DNA from: Hebobacterum sp964559435
GTDB lineage: Bacteria > Armatimonadota > Hebobacteria > Hebobacterales > Hebobacteraceae
Direction of reading: 5' to 3'
Length of the DNA: 64,000 bases
NCBI GenBank assembly: GCA_964559435.1
Contig: CAZLHI010000013.1
Location: 1-64,000 of the forward strand
The notes under the pieces are model-generated. The model made no database searches, had not been told where the DNA came from, and saw only the letters and a program-made list of their open reading frames with translations. The translations under genes were made by a program, and so were the position numbers. Position 1 is the stretch's first letter. Each line of letters opens with the position of its first letter. This document shows, piece by piece, positions 34,155 to 42,095 of the stretch.

Positions 34155-34440
34155 CGTCCGCTCTCTTAGGAAGTGCTAGTCGGCGGGCGGCCGCACAGGC
34201 CAGGCAGCAACGATAAGGACGAGACAGACCGTCCCTTCGTAAACCAGCCTATAGGTATCCGCTCGCGGAGCTTCGCTCATGAAGGCTGAATCCTAACAGC
34301 TTGCCTACGCGAAGTCAAGCGCCTGGGGAGGCGGACCTTTGAGGCCTTTCCAGCACTCGCGGGGGCAGACGGCCAAACCGTGGGCTCGATCCTTTCTGCT
34401 ATACTTGCTGGAGGACCATCGCAGTTGAGGATCAGCGAGC

Positions 34441-35421
34441 ATGGAGTACAGGAAGCTTGGCGCGACCGACATAGAGGTGTCGGAGATTAGCTTCGGCTGC
34501 TGGACGATGGGCGGCCGGAACTGGAGCTATGATGGGGAGCCGACCGGCTGGGCCGACCCCGACGAGGACGAGATCACGGCCGGAGTCAAGGCCGGGCTCG
34601 ACGCGGGAGTGAACCACTTCGACAACGCGGACACCTATGGCAACGGCCGCGCGGAGCGGATGCTGGCGAGGGCGCTGGATCGCCTCGGCGTGCGAAGCAC
34701 CGATGTCGTCATCGCGACGAAGGTCGGATGGTTTCCGGGGACGGCCGAGCACGCCTACGAGCCGGCGCATATCCGGCATCAGTGCGAGCAGTCGGTCATC
34801 AACTTGAAGCGCGACTACATCGACCTCTACTACTTCCATCACGGTGACTTCGGCCCGAAGGACAGGTATCTAGAAGACGCGGTTGCCGTGATGAACGATC
34901 TCATCGACCAGGGGAAGGTGCGGTTCAAGGGGCAGTCGGCCTACTCGGAGGACGACTTCGAGCGCCTGGTCCCCGTCGTCCAGCCGCACGTGCTCCAGAC
35001 CGGGTCGAGCGCGCTGAACGAGGGGTTCATCCGGCCGGGCTCGCGGATGCAGAAGCTGATGGAGGAGTATGGGCTGGGGCTGGTGGCTTTCAGCCCGCTG
35101 GCGCAGGGCTTGCTGCTCGACAAGTTCGACCCGAACAACCCGCCGCAGTTCGAGCGGGGAGACAATCGGTGCGGCAACGAGGCCTTTAGCAAGGAAGGCC
35201 TGTCCGAGCTGAAGCCGAAGTTAGAGAAGATCAAGTCGCGCTTTGGGGCGACGACCGGGGACCTCGCCGCGACGGCCCTGCAGTTCGTGCTCGGCCATCC
35301 GAACGTGGCCTGCGTGATACCGGGCTTCCGCAACGCGCAGCAGGCGACGATCAACGTCTCGGCGGCCGGGCGGAAGCTGAGCGAGGACGATCTGGCGTTC
35401 ATCCGCGAGGCCCTGTCCTAG
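34441..35421 (+). CDS. Aldo/keto reductase
   Basis: A 326-residue NADP-dependent reductase of the voltage-channel-beta-like branch. MEYRKLGATDIEVSEISFG opens it. Catalytic Asp and Tyr lie in FDNADTYGNG, Lys in IATKVGWF and His in YYFHHGD. Cofactor-binding segments are LVAFSPLAQG and VIPGFRNAQQ. A weak -10 (TATACT, 34400) lies upstream. The hisF-like gene follows after 36 nt and is probably co-transcribed. Cytoplasmic; the substrate is likely a sugar aldehyde or ketone. Confidence 0.9.
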   Translation: MEYRKLGATDIEVSEISFGCWTMGGRNWSYDGEPTGWADPDEDEITAGVKAGLDAGVNHFDNADTYGNGRAERMLARALDRLGVRSTDVVIATKVGWFPGTAEHAYEPAHIRHQCEQSVINLKRDYIDLYYFHHGDFGPKDRYLEDAVAVMNDLIDQGKVRFKGQSAYSEDDFERLVPVVQPHVLQTGSSALNEGFIRPGSRMQKLMEEYGLGLVAFSPLAQGLLLDKFDPNNPPQFERGDNRCGNEAFSKEGLSELKPKLEKIKSRFGATTGDLAATALQFVLGHPNVACVIPGFRNAQQATINVSAAGRKLSEDDLAFIREALS

Positions 35422-35457
35422 CGCGGCGCGGCACTCGGAGCGAGAGAGGGAACGGCA

Positions 35458-36222
35458 ATGGATTTCGTGCGGGTGATACCGTGCCTCGACATGAAGGGCG
35501 GCCGGGTGGTGAAGGGGGTCCACTTCGTGGACCTCATCGACGCGGCCGACCCGGTGGAGGCGGCCACGGCCTACTCGAAGGGAGGGGCCGACGAGGTCGC
35601 CTTCTTCGACATCACCGCAACGGTGGAGAAACGGCGGACGATGTTCGGTGTGCTGGCGAGAGTGGCCAAGGTCGTGAGCGTTCCGCTGACCGTGGGGGGC
35701 GGGATCAAGTCGCGGGAGGACGTGGAGCAGGCGCTGGCGTCGGGCGCGAGCTGTGTCTCCATTTCGAGCGCGGCCTTCCGCGACCCGGAGATGGTGAAGG
35801 GCGCGGCGAAGGAGGTCGGCTCCGAGAAGATCATGGTGGCCATCGACGCGGATGAGAACGAAGCCCTGCCCTCGAAGCGCGAGGTGTACATCGACGGCGG
35901 CCGCACGGCGACCGGCAAGGACGCGGTCGAGTTCGCCAAGGAGATGGCCGACCTCGGGGTCGGGCAGCTCCTGCCGACGAGCAAGCGGGCCGACGGCACG
36001 AAGGATGGCTACGACATCGTGCTGACCCGCGGCATCGCCGATGCGACCGGCCTGCCCGTCATCGCGAGCGGAGGGGCGGGGAAGTTGGAGCATTTCTACG
36101 AGGTCGTCGCGGAGGGCCATGCGCAGGCCGTGCTGGCGGCGTCGGTGTTCCACTTCGGCGAGTTCACCATCCGGGAGGTGAAGCAGTACCTGCGCGCCCG
36201 GAAGCTGCCCGTCAGGATGTAG
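35458..36222 (+). CDS. hisF: HisF-like imidazole glycerol phosphate synthase cyclase subunit, divergent and unlinked to hisH
   Basis: A 254-residue TIM barrel. Catalytic Asp11 (IPCLDMK), Lys19 and Asp130 (VAIDADE) are kept, as are phosphate-site motifs TVGGGI, ADGTKDGYD and IASGGAG. Compared with Thermotoga HisF as I recall it, the ammonia-gate Lys99 is Cys and Glu167 is Gln, Asn103 is Ser, and the 173-175 loop reads KRA. No hisH or other his gene is adjacent. It may be a working HisF with an unusual gate, an ammonia-dependent form, or a paralog with another barrel reaction. Ribosome site GAGAGGG. Confidence 0.8.
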   Translation: MDFVRVIPCLDMKGGRVVKGVHFVDLIDAADPVEAATAYSKGGADEVAFFDITATVEKRRTMFGVLARVAKVVSVPLTVGGGIKSREDVEQALASGASCVSISSAAFRDPEMVKGAAKEVGSEKIMVAIDADENEALPSKREVYIDGGRTATGKDAVEFAKEMADLGVGQLLPTSKRADGTKDGYDIVLTRGIADATGLPVIASGGAGKLEHFYEVVAEGHAQAVLAASVFHFGEFTIREVKQYLRARKLPVRM

Positions 36223-36226
36223 CGCG

Positions 36227-36817
36227 CTACCCGCCGCCCGCCCCGCGCATCGGCTGCGGCACCCACTGCGCGAAGCCCTCCATGTGGCCCCAGTAAGCGA
36301 AGTAACCGATGTTCGCCCAGATAGCGGCCGCGCCGACCATCACGAGCGCGCCAAGCAAGCGCCAGGATCGGTTCGTTCGGAGGCAGACCAGAGTGGGTGC
36401 CGCGAAGACGCCGCCGAGCCCTGAGAGGATGAATCCTGTGCCGGCCAGCACACGGCTCTGTGTCATCTGAAGGCCGATGATGCGCGCTCCCAGGAGCACC
36501 GCGGCCGCGCCTGCGAAGAAGGCAAAGATCGTTACCGAGGTGAGACTCCACCTGCGAGAGATGGACAGCGCGGCCCCGAGGAAGACCATCCCGAACAGCA
36601 CCGACATCTCGCCGTAGGCCGAGCTGTAGGCGCCGGGGAGGGGCCAGGTGGCGGCCATGTGCGCTCCGAACACGAGCGCGACCAATCCCACGGCGGCAAA
36701 TCCGGGCGCCCATCGCGGATGCAGCGGATCGTCCAGCCCGCGATAGACGTACAGGCCGAGCAGGAAGTAGCCGGCCACCATGTTCACCAGTAGCAGTGTG
36801 ATGTAGTCGATAAACAT
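36227..36817 (-). CDS. DUF981 family membrane protein
   Basis: A 196-residue integral membrane protein. I start at ATG 36817 (MFIDYITLLL) with AAGGGGGA six nt upstream; longer versions of the frame are antisense to the creatininase gene. Six hydrophobic helices are visible. DUF981 hallmarks are GYFLLGLYVYRGLDDP, the intermembrane segment TWPLPGAYSSAYGEMSVLFG and a late YFAYWGHMEGF. Function unknown; the conserved polar residues between helices could bind a ligand. It stands alone between hisF (convergent) and the creatininase-like gene (divergent). Confidence 0.75.
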   Translation of the reverse strand: MFIDYITLLLVNMVAGYFLLGLYVYRGLDDPLHPRWAPGFAAVGLVALVFGAHMAATWPLPGAYSSAYGEMSVLFGMVFLGAALSISRRWSLTSVTIFAFFAGAAAVLLGARIIGLQMTQSRVLAGTGFILSGLGGVFAAPTLVCLRTNRSWRLLGALVMVGAAAIWANIGYFAYWGHMEGFAQWVPQPMRGAGGG

Positions 36818-37024
36818 GCCGATCCCCCTTCTGCGGTCTGTCTCCAGTCGGCCTCGCGGAGCGCCGCGGTCGCGGCTGCTGGTTTCGGCGCGGCATCGGC
36901 GGTCACTTGCGGGCACGGAGTGGATTTGGTCGCCCAATGCTACAAGATGCTTCGGCCGCTCTCCGGAGAAGTAGACGGCCGCGACGGGTCGTGATGCGGC
37001 TGAGACGCTCCGGAGGAGAGATAC

Positions 37025-37756
37025 ATGGCGCGGAAGTTCAAGGCGGAGGAGATGACGCCGGCCGAGTTCAAGGCGGCGATGGAGGAGAAACCGGTGGTCA
37101 TACTGGCGACCGGCATCTTGGAGTGGCACGGTGATCACCTGCCGCTGGGAACAGATGCGCTGAAGATGCGCGGCACCGCGGAGCGGTTGGCGGAGGAGGC
37201 CGGCGCGATCTTGCTCCCGCAGAACTGGTTCGGCGTGGTGGGCTTCGACGAGATGCTGGGGACGGTCACTTTCAGCAAGGACCTGGTGAAGCGCATCCTC
37301 GCGGAGTTCTTCGAGAACCTGGAGAAGATGGGCGCGAAGCTCATCGTCCTGCTGACCGGGCACTACGGGCGATTCCAGGTCGAGACGATCACGGAGGCGG
37401 TGGGAGAGTACGAGGCGCGCAGAGGCGTGCGCATCATCGCGCAGGCGGAGTATGAGGGGGTGGACTTCAGCCCCTTCCCATGCGAGCCCGATCACGGGGA
37501 CACGTACGAGACCTCGCTCATGATGGCGATCCGGCCCGAACTCGTGCAGATGGACAAGTACCGCGGCGAGCTGGAGATTCCGTACGAGTACGAGTATCGC
37601 GAGAACCCGTGGGGGTTCAAGTCCCCACGCGGTACCTGGCGCTTCAGCGATGATCTCCAAAAGCAGGCGTCACCGGGGTTGGGGGAGCGGCTCATGGCCG
37701 CCCTTGTCTCTCATCTCGCGCAGAAGATCGAGAAAGAATTCGCCCTCCCCGATTAG
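37025..37756 (+). CDS. Creatininase family metal-dependent amidohydrolase
   Basis: A 243-residue cytoplasmic enzyme. Metal ligands typical of the creatininase fold are visible: Glu33, His35 and Asp44 in LEWHGDHLPLGTD, His113 in TGHYGR, and Glu162 in HGDTYETS. The NGHGGN motif of true creatininases is changed to TGHYGR, so the substrate probably differs. Related enzymes open cyclic amides or act in mycofactocin and FAPy steps. ATG with GGAGGAG upstream. Single-gene unit between the divergent DUF981 gene and the convergent AadA-like gene. Confidence 0.85.
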   Translation: MARKFKAEEMTPAEFKAAMEEKPVVILATGILEWHGDHLPLGTDALKMRGTAERLAEEAGAILLPQNWFGVVGFDEMLGTVTFSKDLVKRILAEFFENLEKMGAKLIVLLTGHYGRFQVETITEAVGEYEARRGVRIIAQAEYEGVDFSPFPCEPDHGDTYETSLMMAIRPELVQMDKYRGELEIPYEYEYRENPWGFKSPRGTWRFSDDLQKQASPGLGERLMAALVSHLAQKIEKEFALPD

Positions 37757-37864
37757 CCGCCGGGCCCCACCGAAGCGCCGTACGCGAGGCCTCTCGGCAA
37801 CGCCAAGCTGTTCCGCAAATGTGCCCATCGCCCGGCCTTTCCGCGCTTCCGTATCTATCTCGTC

Positions 37865-38665
37865 CTAGCCGGGGCGGAAGCTGGCTGCCGTCAGCCGATT
37901 CTCAAGCTCCTGTGCCGCCTCCGCAATCACTGGATCTAGGTCGTTCAACCAGCTCTGTATCTCCGCGCGTTCAGCAAAGTCCGGCCTCAGCCGCACGGCC
38001 TTCGCCCGCGGCAGCAGCGCCCGCCATGCCCCACGCGCGTTCTCCGCTCCCCATTCCGCCGCCTCCGTCTTTGAGCCTAGGCGGCCTTCGTCGAGCCACA
38101 GCAAGAGCCTGGCCGCGGTGAGCAACCAGTCGACCGAGTGCAGGGAACCGCCGCGCCCGTGTTCTCGCATGGCCCGGCAGTTCTCTCGGATCTCCTGTGC
38201 GAGCTCCTCCGGAGATGGAGCCTCGAATTGCTCGCGCACGTCATCACCGTGGATGACGATCCCCCGGTCGCGAATGACTCGATGACAGAACCAACCGAGC
38301 TTGTTTCGGTCCCAGAGACGTTCGCCAGTCGTTCCCCACCAGACAGCGGTCCCCGTGTTCGCGGGCCGGAGCAAGTCACAGGGGAGGAAAGCTCCCTCCA
38401 ACATGGCTCCGTATACGCCATAGGCGCCGTCCCGGAAGGGAGCGCGGGCCGAAATGAGCTCGCGGCAGTCGCCGGCCGACAGCCCGTCGTCAACAATGAC
38501 AGCGAAGTCGAGGTCACCGTAGCCGGGAGCAAGGTCGTTGAAGACCACCGCCCCGTGGAGAATCACTGACCTGCACCGCGCCCCCAAGCAGGCCAAGATC
38601 TGGCGAACGAATGAGCCCAAGACGCGGTTGAGCTCGGCTTCAGCGAACTCGTGCTGGAGATTCAC
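37865..38665 (-). CDS. AadA-like nucleotidyltransferase with DUF4111
   Basis: A 266-residue protein of the aminoglycoside-adenylyltransferase group. The nucleotidyltransferase motif is seen as ILHGAVVFNDLAPGYGDLDFAVIV, where GDLDFAV gives the metal-binding aspartates; the helical C-terminal half (HSVDWLLTAARLLLWLDEGR) matches DUF4111. Such enzymes add AMP to aminoglycosides such as streptomycin, but many environmental members have no proven drug target. The G and S positions of the classical GS motif are poorly kept (HGAVVF). Base composition looks slightly less GC-rich than neighbours, so transfer is possible. Confidence 0.7.
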   Translation of the reverse strand: MNLQHEFAEAELNRVLGSFVRQILACLGARCRSVILHGAVVFNDLAPGYGDLDFAVIVDDGLSAGDCRELISARAPFRDGAYGVYGAMLEGAFLPCDLLRPANTGTAVWWGTTGERLWDRNKLGWFCHRVIRDRGIVIHGDDVREQFEAPSPEELAQEIRENCRAMREHGRGGSLHSVDWLLTAARLLLWLDEGRLGSKTEAAEWGAENARGAWRALLPRAKAVRLRPDFAERAEIQSWLNDLDPVIAEAAQELENRLTAASFRPG

Positions 38666-38763
38666 GTTTCTCCCCTCAGTCCGTCACGTCGACGCGCGCA
38701 CCCGCCTATGCCGTCGTCCCTCGCCTCATGCTTACCGGAGCACTGCCTTTTGACCGATCGTTC

Positions 38764-39180
38764 TCAGCCGGACACCACCTCGACCTGCCAGTTGCTGTTG
38801 ACCCACAATCCCACGATCATTACCGGGAAGCCCCAGGAGCGAACCGTCTCCACTGCTCGCAGGATGTGCCGGCGATGCTCTTCCTCGGTCACCGGGTTGC
38901 CCGCGCAGTCGTGGTGCCCCGCCACCGCCACCACCTTCGAGCCGTGCGCCTCCACGGAGATCGCCACCCGGGACCTGATCTCCTGGGCCACCTGTGGGCC
39001 CGAGCGCCGCCAGCGCCCCGTCCGGCGCGGCCGCGCCTCCGCCAGCACCTTGTCGGGCCCGGCAACTGTCACCGTATCGACGAAATCCACGGAGTGATTG
39101 GCCTTCACCCACGCGGCGACCGGCTCTTGGACGCGGCCGTCCATGCAGTTGATGGCTGTGCCAAAACGTCCCTCGGGCAT
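38764..39180 (-). CDS. Small beta-carbonic-anhydrase-like protein
   Basis: A 138-residue protein starting at ATG 39180 (MPEGRFGTAIN). The zinc site of beta-class carbonic anhydrases is recognisable: Cys and the Asp/Arg pair in INCMDGR, then His and Cys in AGHHDCAGNP. The protein is much shorter than typical 200-220-residue enzymes, fitting a compact subfamily that may have another hydrolytic role. Longer frames upstream lack a ribosome site. It sits 98 bp downstream of the AadA-like start, same strand. Confidence 0.7.
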   Translation of the reverse strand: MPEGRFGTAINCMDGRVQEPVAAWVKANHSVDFVDTVTVAGPDKVLAEARPRRTGRWRRSGPQVAQEIRSRVAISVEAHGSKVVAVAGHHDCAGNPVTEEEHRRHILRAVETVRSWGFPVMIVGLWVNSNWQVEVVSG

Positions 39181-39414
39181 TCCCGCTGGCGCCTTTGGTG
39201 TTCCCGCTCGCTTTGTGCACTGCTGGATGTCATTTCTGAGGCATCGACAAGACCACCTGTTCACTGGATGAGCCCTTGTACGAAAACGAGCGCGACAAAT
39301 CGCTATGGGGGGGTTCCTTGGCGAGCACACGGCGGTCTACAATTTCGTGAGGCCTGACTGCCGCTCTTGTTCTCGGCCGTGGGAAGGGAGTCAGGCCCGG
39401 GAGGGAGGCATACC

Positions 39415-39660
39415 ATGAGGACGCTGGATGGCATTGTGGCGCTACTGCTCATCGTGGGCGGCCTGAACTGGGGGCTTGTTGGGGTGTTCAACTTCGATTT
39501 GGTCGCCGCCATCTTCGGCATGGGGAGCGTGCTGAGCCGGCTGGTGTACGCAATAGTCGGCCTGTGCGCGGTCTATTGGCTGCTCGAATGGGCCGCCATT
39601 CGCCGTCGATACGGCCAAATGGCTGCAGGCGGCCGAGAGGCTCCCACGCCGACGGCCTAG
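39415..39660 (+). CDS. DUF378 family small membrane protein
   Basis: An 81-residue protein with two membrane helices. It starts at ATG 39415, eight nt behind GGAGG. DUF378 hallmarks are MRTLDGIVALLLIVGGLNWGL and the second helix LVYAIVGLCAVYWLLEW. Function unknown; a small envelope protein found across bacteria. Single gene, convergent with the PDZ lipoprotein gene. Confidence 0.85.
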   Translation: MRTLDGIVALLLIVGGLNWGLVGVFNFDLVAAIFGMGSVLSRLVYAIVGLCAVYWLLEWAAIRRRYGQMAAGGREAPTPTA

Positions 39661-39692
39661 CAGTGGTCCCATAGCCGATGCCAGCTGACGCC

Positions 39693-39714
39693 CGCCCTCT
39701 GTCGAGTGAGGGCG
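39693..39714. terminator. Stem-loop between convergent DUF378 and PDZ-lipoprotein genes
   Basis: CGCCCTC (39693-39699) pairs with GAGGGCG (39708-39714) around eight nt. It stands between two gene ends and could serve both strands, but there is no clear T-run. Confidence 0.4.
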
Positions 39715-39744
39715 TCGAACCGTGTCTGCACGCTTGAGGCGCGG

Positions 39745-40578
39745 CTAGCGCGCCTCCCGCAGTTCCTTCGTCAGCCCGGGCACCGTCATCTCGATCAGCG
39801 ACTCCCCTCGCCTCACGCTCACAGCGACCGGGGCGGCAGGCCAACCGCCCGGCCACTCGAGGCTGTCCGAGGCAACGGGTGCGCCTGCGACGCGCACGAT
39901 CTCGTCGCCCGCCCTCAGCCCGGCCTTCTCCCAGACGCTCCCTCGCTCCACTCGCTCAACCATATACCTGTCTTCGCCGGCCAGCACGAGCCCCGTCCGG
40001 GCGCACTGCTGTATCAGCTCCTCGCGCCTGACGATGGACTCCCATCCCACCAGATACTTGAGGCAGCTCCACACCGCGGCGCTCGTCGCGTCGTGGACCG
40101 CGGTCGAGATGGTATCGGTGGTGCGCGATTCCTTCGCCGACCGGCTCCAGCGCACCACACCATCCGGGATGTCGATGAGCTGCATGGCGAGCGCAACGTG
40201 GGCCCCGCGCGGCCCCGCTCGCGACCACTTGATCTCGTGCGCCGTGACAGTTACCTCCAGCACCGCATCGATTCCCGTCTCGCGCTCGAGTTTGGCGCAC
40301 GTGTCTGGGTCGAGGAGCAGCTCGCGGGACAAATGGTGCTCTCCGACGATGGCCGCGAGCTGTGCCCCGGTGTAGAGCCGGAAACGGCGGTAGAGATGCC
40401 GCGTCACCTCCGACTCCACGAGCGTCAGGCTGAGCGGCCGCCCCGCCTCCTGGCTCACGACGACGCCCATCGCTTCGATGTCGGCGGTGTCAACCTCGGG
40501 CGGATGAAGCTTGCTCGCGCACCCGCCGCAGAGCACAAGCAGCGCAAGCGCGGTAAGCGGTAGAGCGATGCGTCCCAT
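39745..40578 (-). CDS. PDZ-domain lipoprotein
   Basis: A 277-residue lipoprotein starting at ATG 40578, with AGAGGAG seven nt upstream. The hydrophobic signal ends in a lipobox-like LCGGC (Cys20). The middle (residues about 70-190) looks like a DUF799/TolB-N-type domain with IDAVLEVTVTAHEIKW and DIPDGVVRWSRSAKES. A C-terminal PDZ domain reads VERGSVWEKAGLRAGDEIVRV. It probably binds an envelope partner through the PDZ groove. It lies 104 bp upstream of the etfA 3' end on the same strand; no functional link is evident. Confidence 0.7.
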   Translation of the reverse strand: MGRIALPLTALALLVLCGGCASKLHPPEVDTADIEAMGVVVSQEAGRPLSLTLVESEVTRHLYRRFRLYTGAQLAAIVGEHHLSRELLLDPDTCAKLERETGIDAVLEVTVTAHEIKWSRAGPRGAHVALAMQLIDIPDGVVRWSRSAKESRTTDTISTAVHDATSAAVWSCLKYLVGWESIVRREELIQQCARTGLVLAGEDRYMVERVERGSVWEKAGLRAGDEIVRVAGAPVASDSLEWPGGWPAAPVAVSVRRGESLIEMTVPGLTKELREAR

Positions 40579-40682
40579 GCTAGACTCCTCTGAGAACTGT
40601 GTCGGACGGCTCGTTCCTACCACGACCAGCCGATGGCGTCAAGGGCCAGGCGCGCCGCCTTCGGGGGACGGCCACTGCGGCC

Positions 40683-41873
40683 TCATCCGTTCTCCCTCAG
40701 TTTCTTCGTCAGCGCGGGCACGATCTCGAACAGGTCGCCGACGATGGAATAGGTGGCGATGTTGAAGATCGGCGCGGCCGGGTCTTTGTTGATGGCGACG
40801 ATGCAGTCGGCGCTGCTCATGCCCGCCAGGTGCTGCACCGCGCCGGAAATGCCGCAGGCGATGTAGAGCTTGGGCTGGACGGTGCGGCCGGTCTGGCCGA
40901 CCTGATGGTAGGCCGGGATCCAGCCCGCGTCCACCGCCGCGCGGGAGGCGCCCACCGCCCCCCCGAGCGCCTCCGCCAGCTCCCTGATGAGGGCGAAGTT
41001 CTCCGGCTTGCCCAGGCCGCGGCCCCCGGAGACGATGATCTCCGCATCCTGAAGGTTGACCTGCCCGTCGGTCTCCTGCTGCACGATCTCGACGACCTTG
41101 GCGATGACGCTCCGCTCGTCGAGATGGACCGGGACCTCAATCACCTCGCTGGTGCGGGAGGGATCGGGGTCGAGGGCCTTCATCACCCCCGGGCGCACGG
41201 TCGCCATCTGCGGCCGGGCGTGGCGGGAGACGATGGTGGCCATGAGGTTGCCGCCGAAGGCGGGACGCGTCTGAACCAGGAGCCGCTCCTCCTCGTCGAT
41301 GTCGAGGCCGGTGCAGTCGGCCGTGAGGCCGGCCGAGAGGCGGGCGGCGACGCGGGGCGCGAGGTCGCGGCCCTGCGGGGTGGCGGAGACGAGGACGATC
41401 TCCGGCTTGTAGTGGTTGATCATCCCGGAGAGGACGTCGGTGTAAGGGCCGGTGCGATAGTGCGCGAGCACGGGGTCCTGCGCGAGGTACACCTTGTCCG
41501 CGCCGTGCGCGAAGAGGTCCTTCGCCATGTCGGCGACGCCGTCGCCGAGCAGCACCGCGGCCAGCTCGACGCCGAGCTTGTCGGCGAGGCGGCGGCCCTT
41601 GCCGAGCAGCTCGAAGGTGCCGCGGCGGAACTGGTCGTGCAGGTGCTCGGCGACGACCCACAGGCCGCGATACCGATCGACCTCCACGTCGGGGGTGTAG
41701 GACGTCTCCAGGAGAATGGCGCCGAACGTGCAGGAGGAGGCGCAGGCCCCGCACTGGGTGCAGTTATCGTTGAAGCGCGCCTTCTCCTCGACGATGTCGA
41801 TGGCGCCATAGGGGCAGGCGCGGAGGCAGAGCTTGCAGCCGGTGCAGTTCTCGGTGATCAAGCGTACAGCCAT
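40683..41873 (-). CDS. etfA: Electron transfer flavoprotein alpha subunit with ferredoxin domain
   Basis: A 396-residue FixB-type subunit. Residues 1-60 hold two [4Fe-4S] sites: Cys10, 13, 16, 20 and Cys38, 41, 44, 48. The ETF alpha core follows, with the C-terminal FAD motif VSGGRGLGKPENF, VGQTGRTVQPKLYIACGISGAVQH and AINKDPAAPIFNIATY. It pairs with EtfB to take electrons from the acyl-CoA dehydrogenase. The ferredoxin extension resembles that of the Acetobacterium caffeyl-CoA reductase EtfA, where it feeds a bifurcating system. It is separated from etfB by the repeat-bounded 1.24-kb unit. ATG with GGAG upstream. Confidence 0.92.
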   Translation of the reverse strand: MAVRLITENCTGCKLCLRACPYGAIDIVEEKARFNDNCTQCGACASSCTFGAILLETSYTPDVEVDRYRGLWVVAEHLHDQFRRGTFELLGKGRRLADKLGVELAAVLLGDGVADMAKDLFAHGADKVYLAQDPVLAHYRTGPYTDVLSGMINHYKPEIVLVSATPQGRDLAPRVAARLSAGLTADCTGLDIDEEERLLVQTRPAFGGNLMATIVSRHARPQMATVRPGVMKALDPDPSRTSEVIEVPVHLDERSVIAKVVEIVQQETDGQVNLQDAEIIVSGGRGLGKPENFALIRELAEALGGAVGASRAAVDAGWIPAYHQVGQTGRTVQPKLYIACGISGAVQHLAGMSSADCIVAINKDPAAPIFNIATYSIVGDLFEIVPALTKKLRENG

Positions 41874-41920
41874 CCAGCGATTCTCCAGTTATTTCTAGCT
41901 ATGTAGGGCAGCGACAGTTC

Positions 41921-41954
41921 TGTAGGGCGCGCAGGTCTCTGCCTGCGCGCCGGC
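41921..41954. repeat. Left 34-bp inverted repeat with internal palindrome
   Basis: It begins TGTAGGGCGCGCAGG. It contains a 10-bp perfect stem (GGCGCGCAGG with CCTGCGCGCC) around TCTCTG, so each copy can itself form a hairpin. Another TGTAGGGC starts 19 bp upstream at 41902. Confidence 0.85.
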
Positions 41955-42095
41955 GGTTGCGCATGGGCTGTTCCGACTTCGCAAGGGAGGACCGTGTCTC
42001 CTGCCACTGCAGGGCGCGCTCACCGTCGCCCAACCCGGCCGACCGTTAACGGCTGCGGGGATATCGGGAACCACGCTTCTGCCGAACGCATTGGG

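Larger units (their letters stand above)
34083..34440. other. Divergent intergenic region, about 358 bp
   Basis: It contains the two stem-loops at 34098-34113 and 34126-34154 on the methyltransferase side and TATACT at 34400-34405, a possible -10 for the aldo/keto reductase. I see no gene, tRNA or further repeat. Confidence 0.5.

Noticed and set aside
37865..39180. A resistance island
   Set aside because: Only one AadA-like gene is present, with no integron, transposase or other resistance gene around it.
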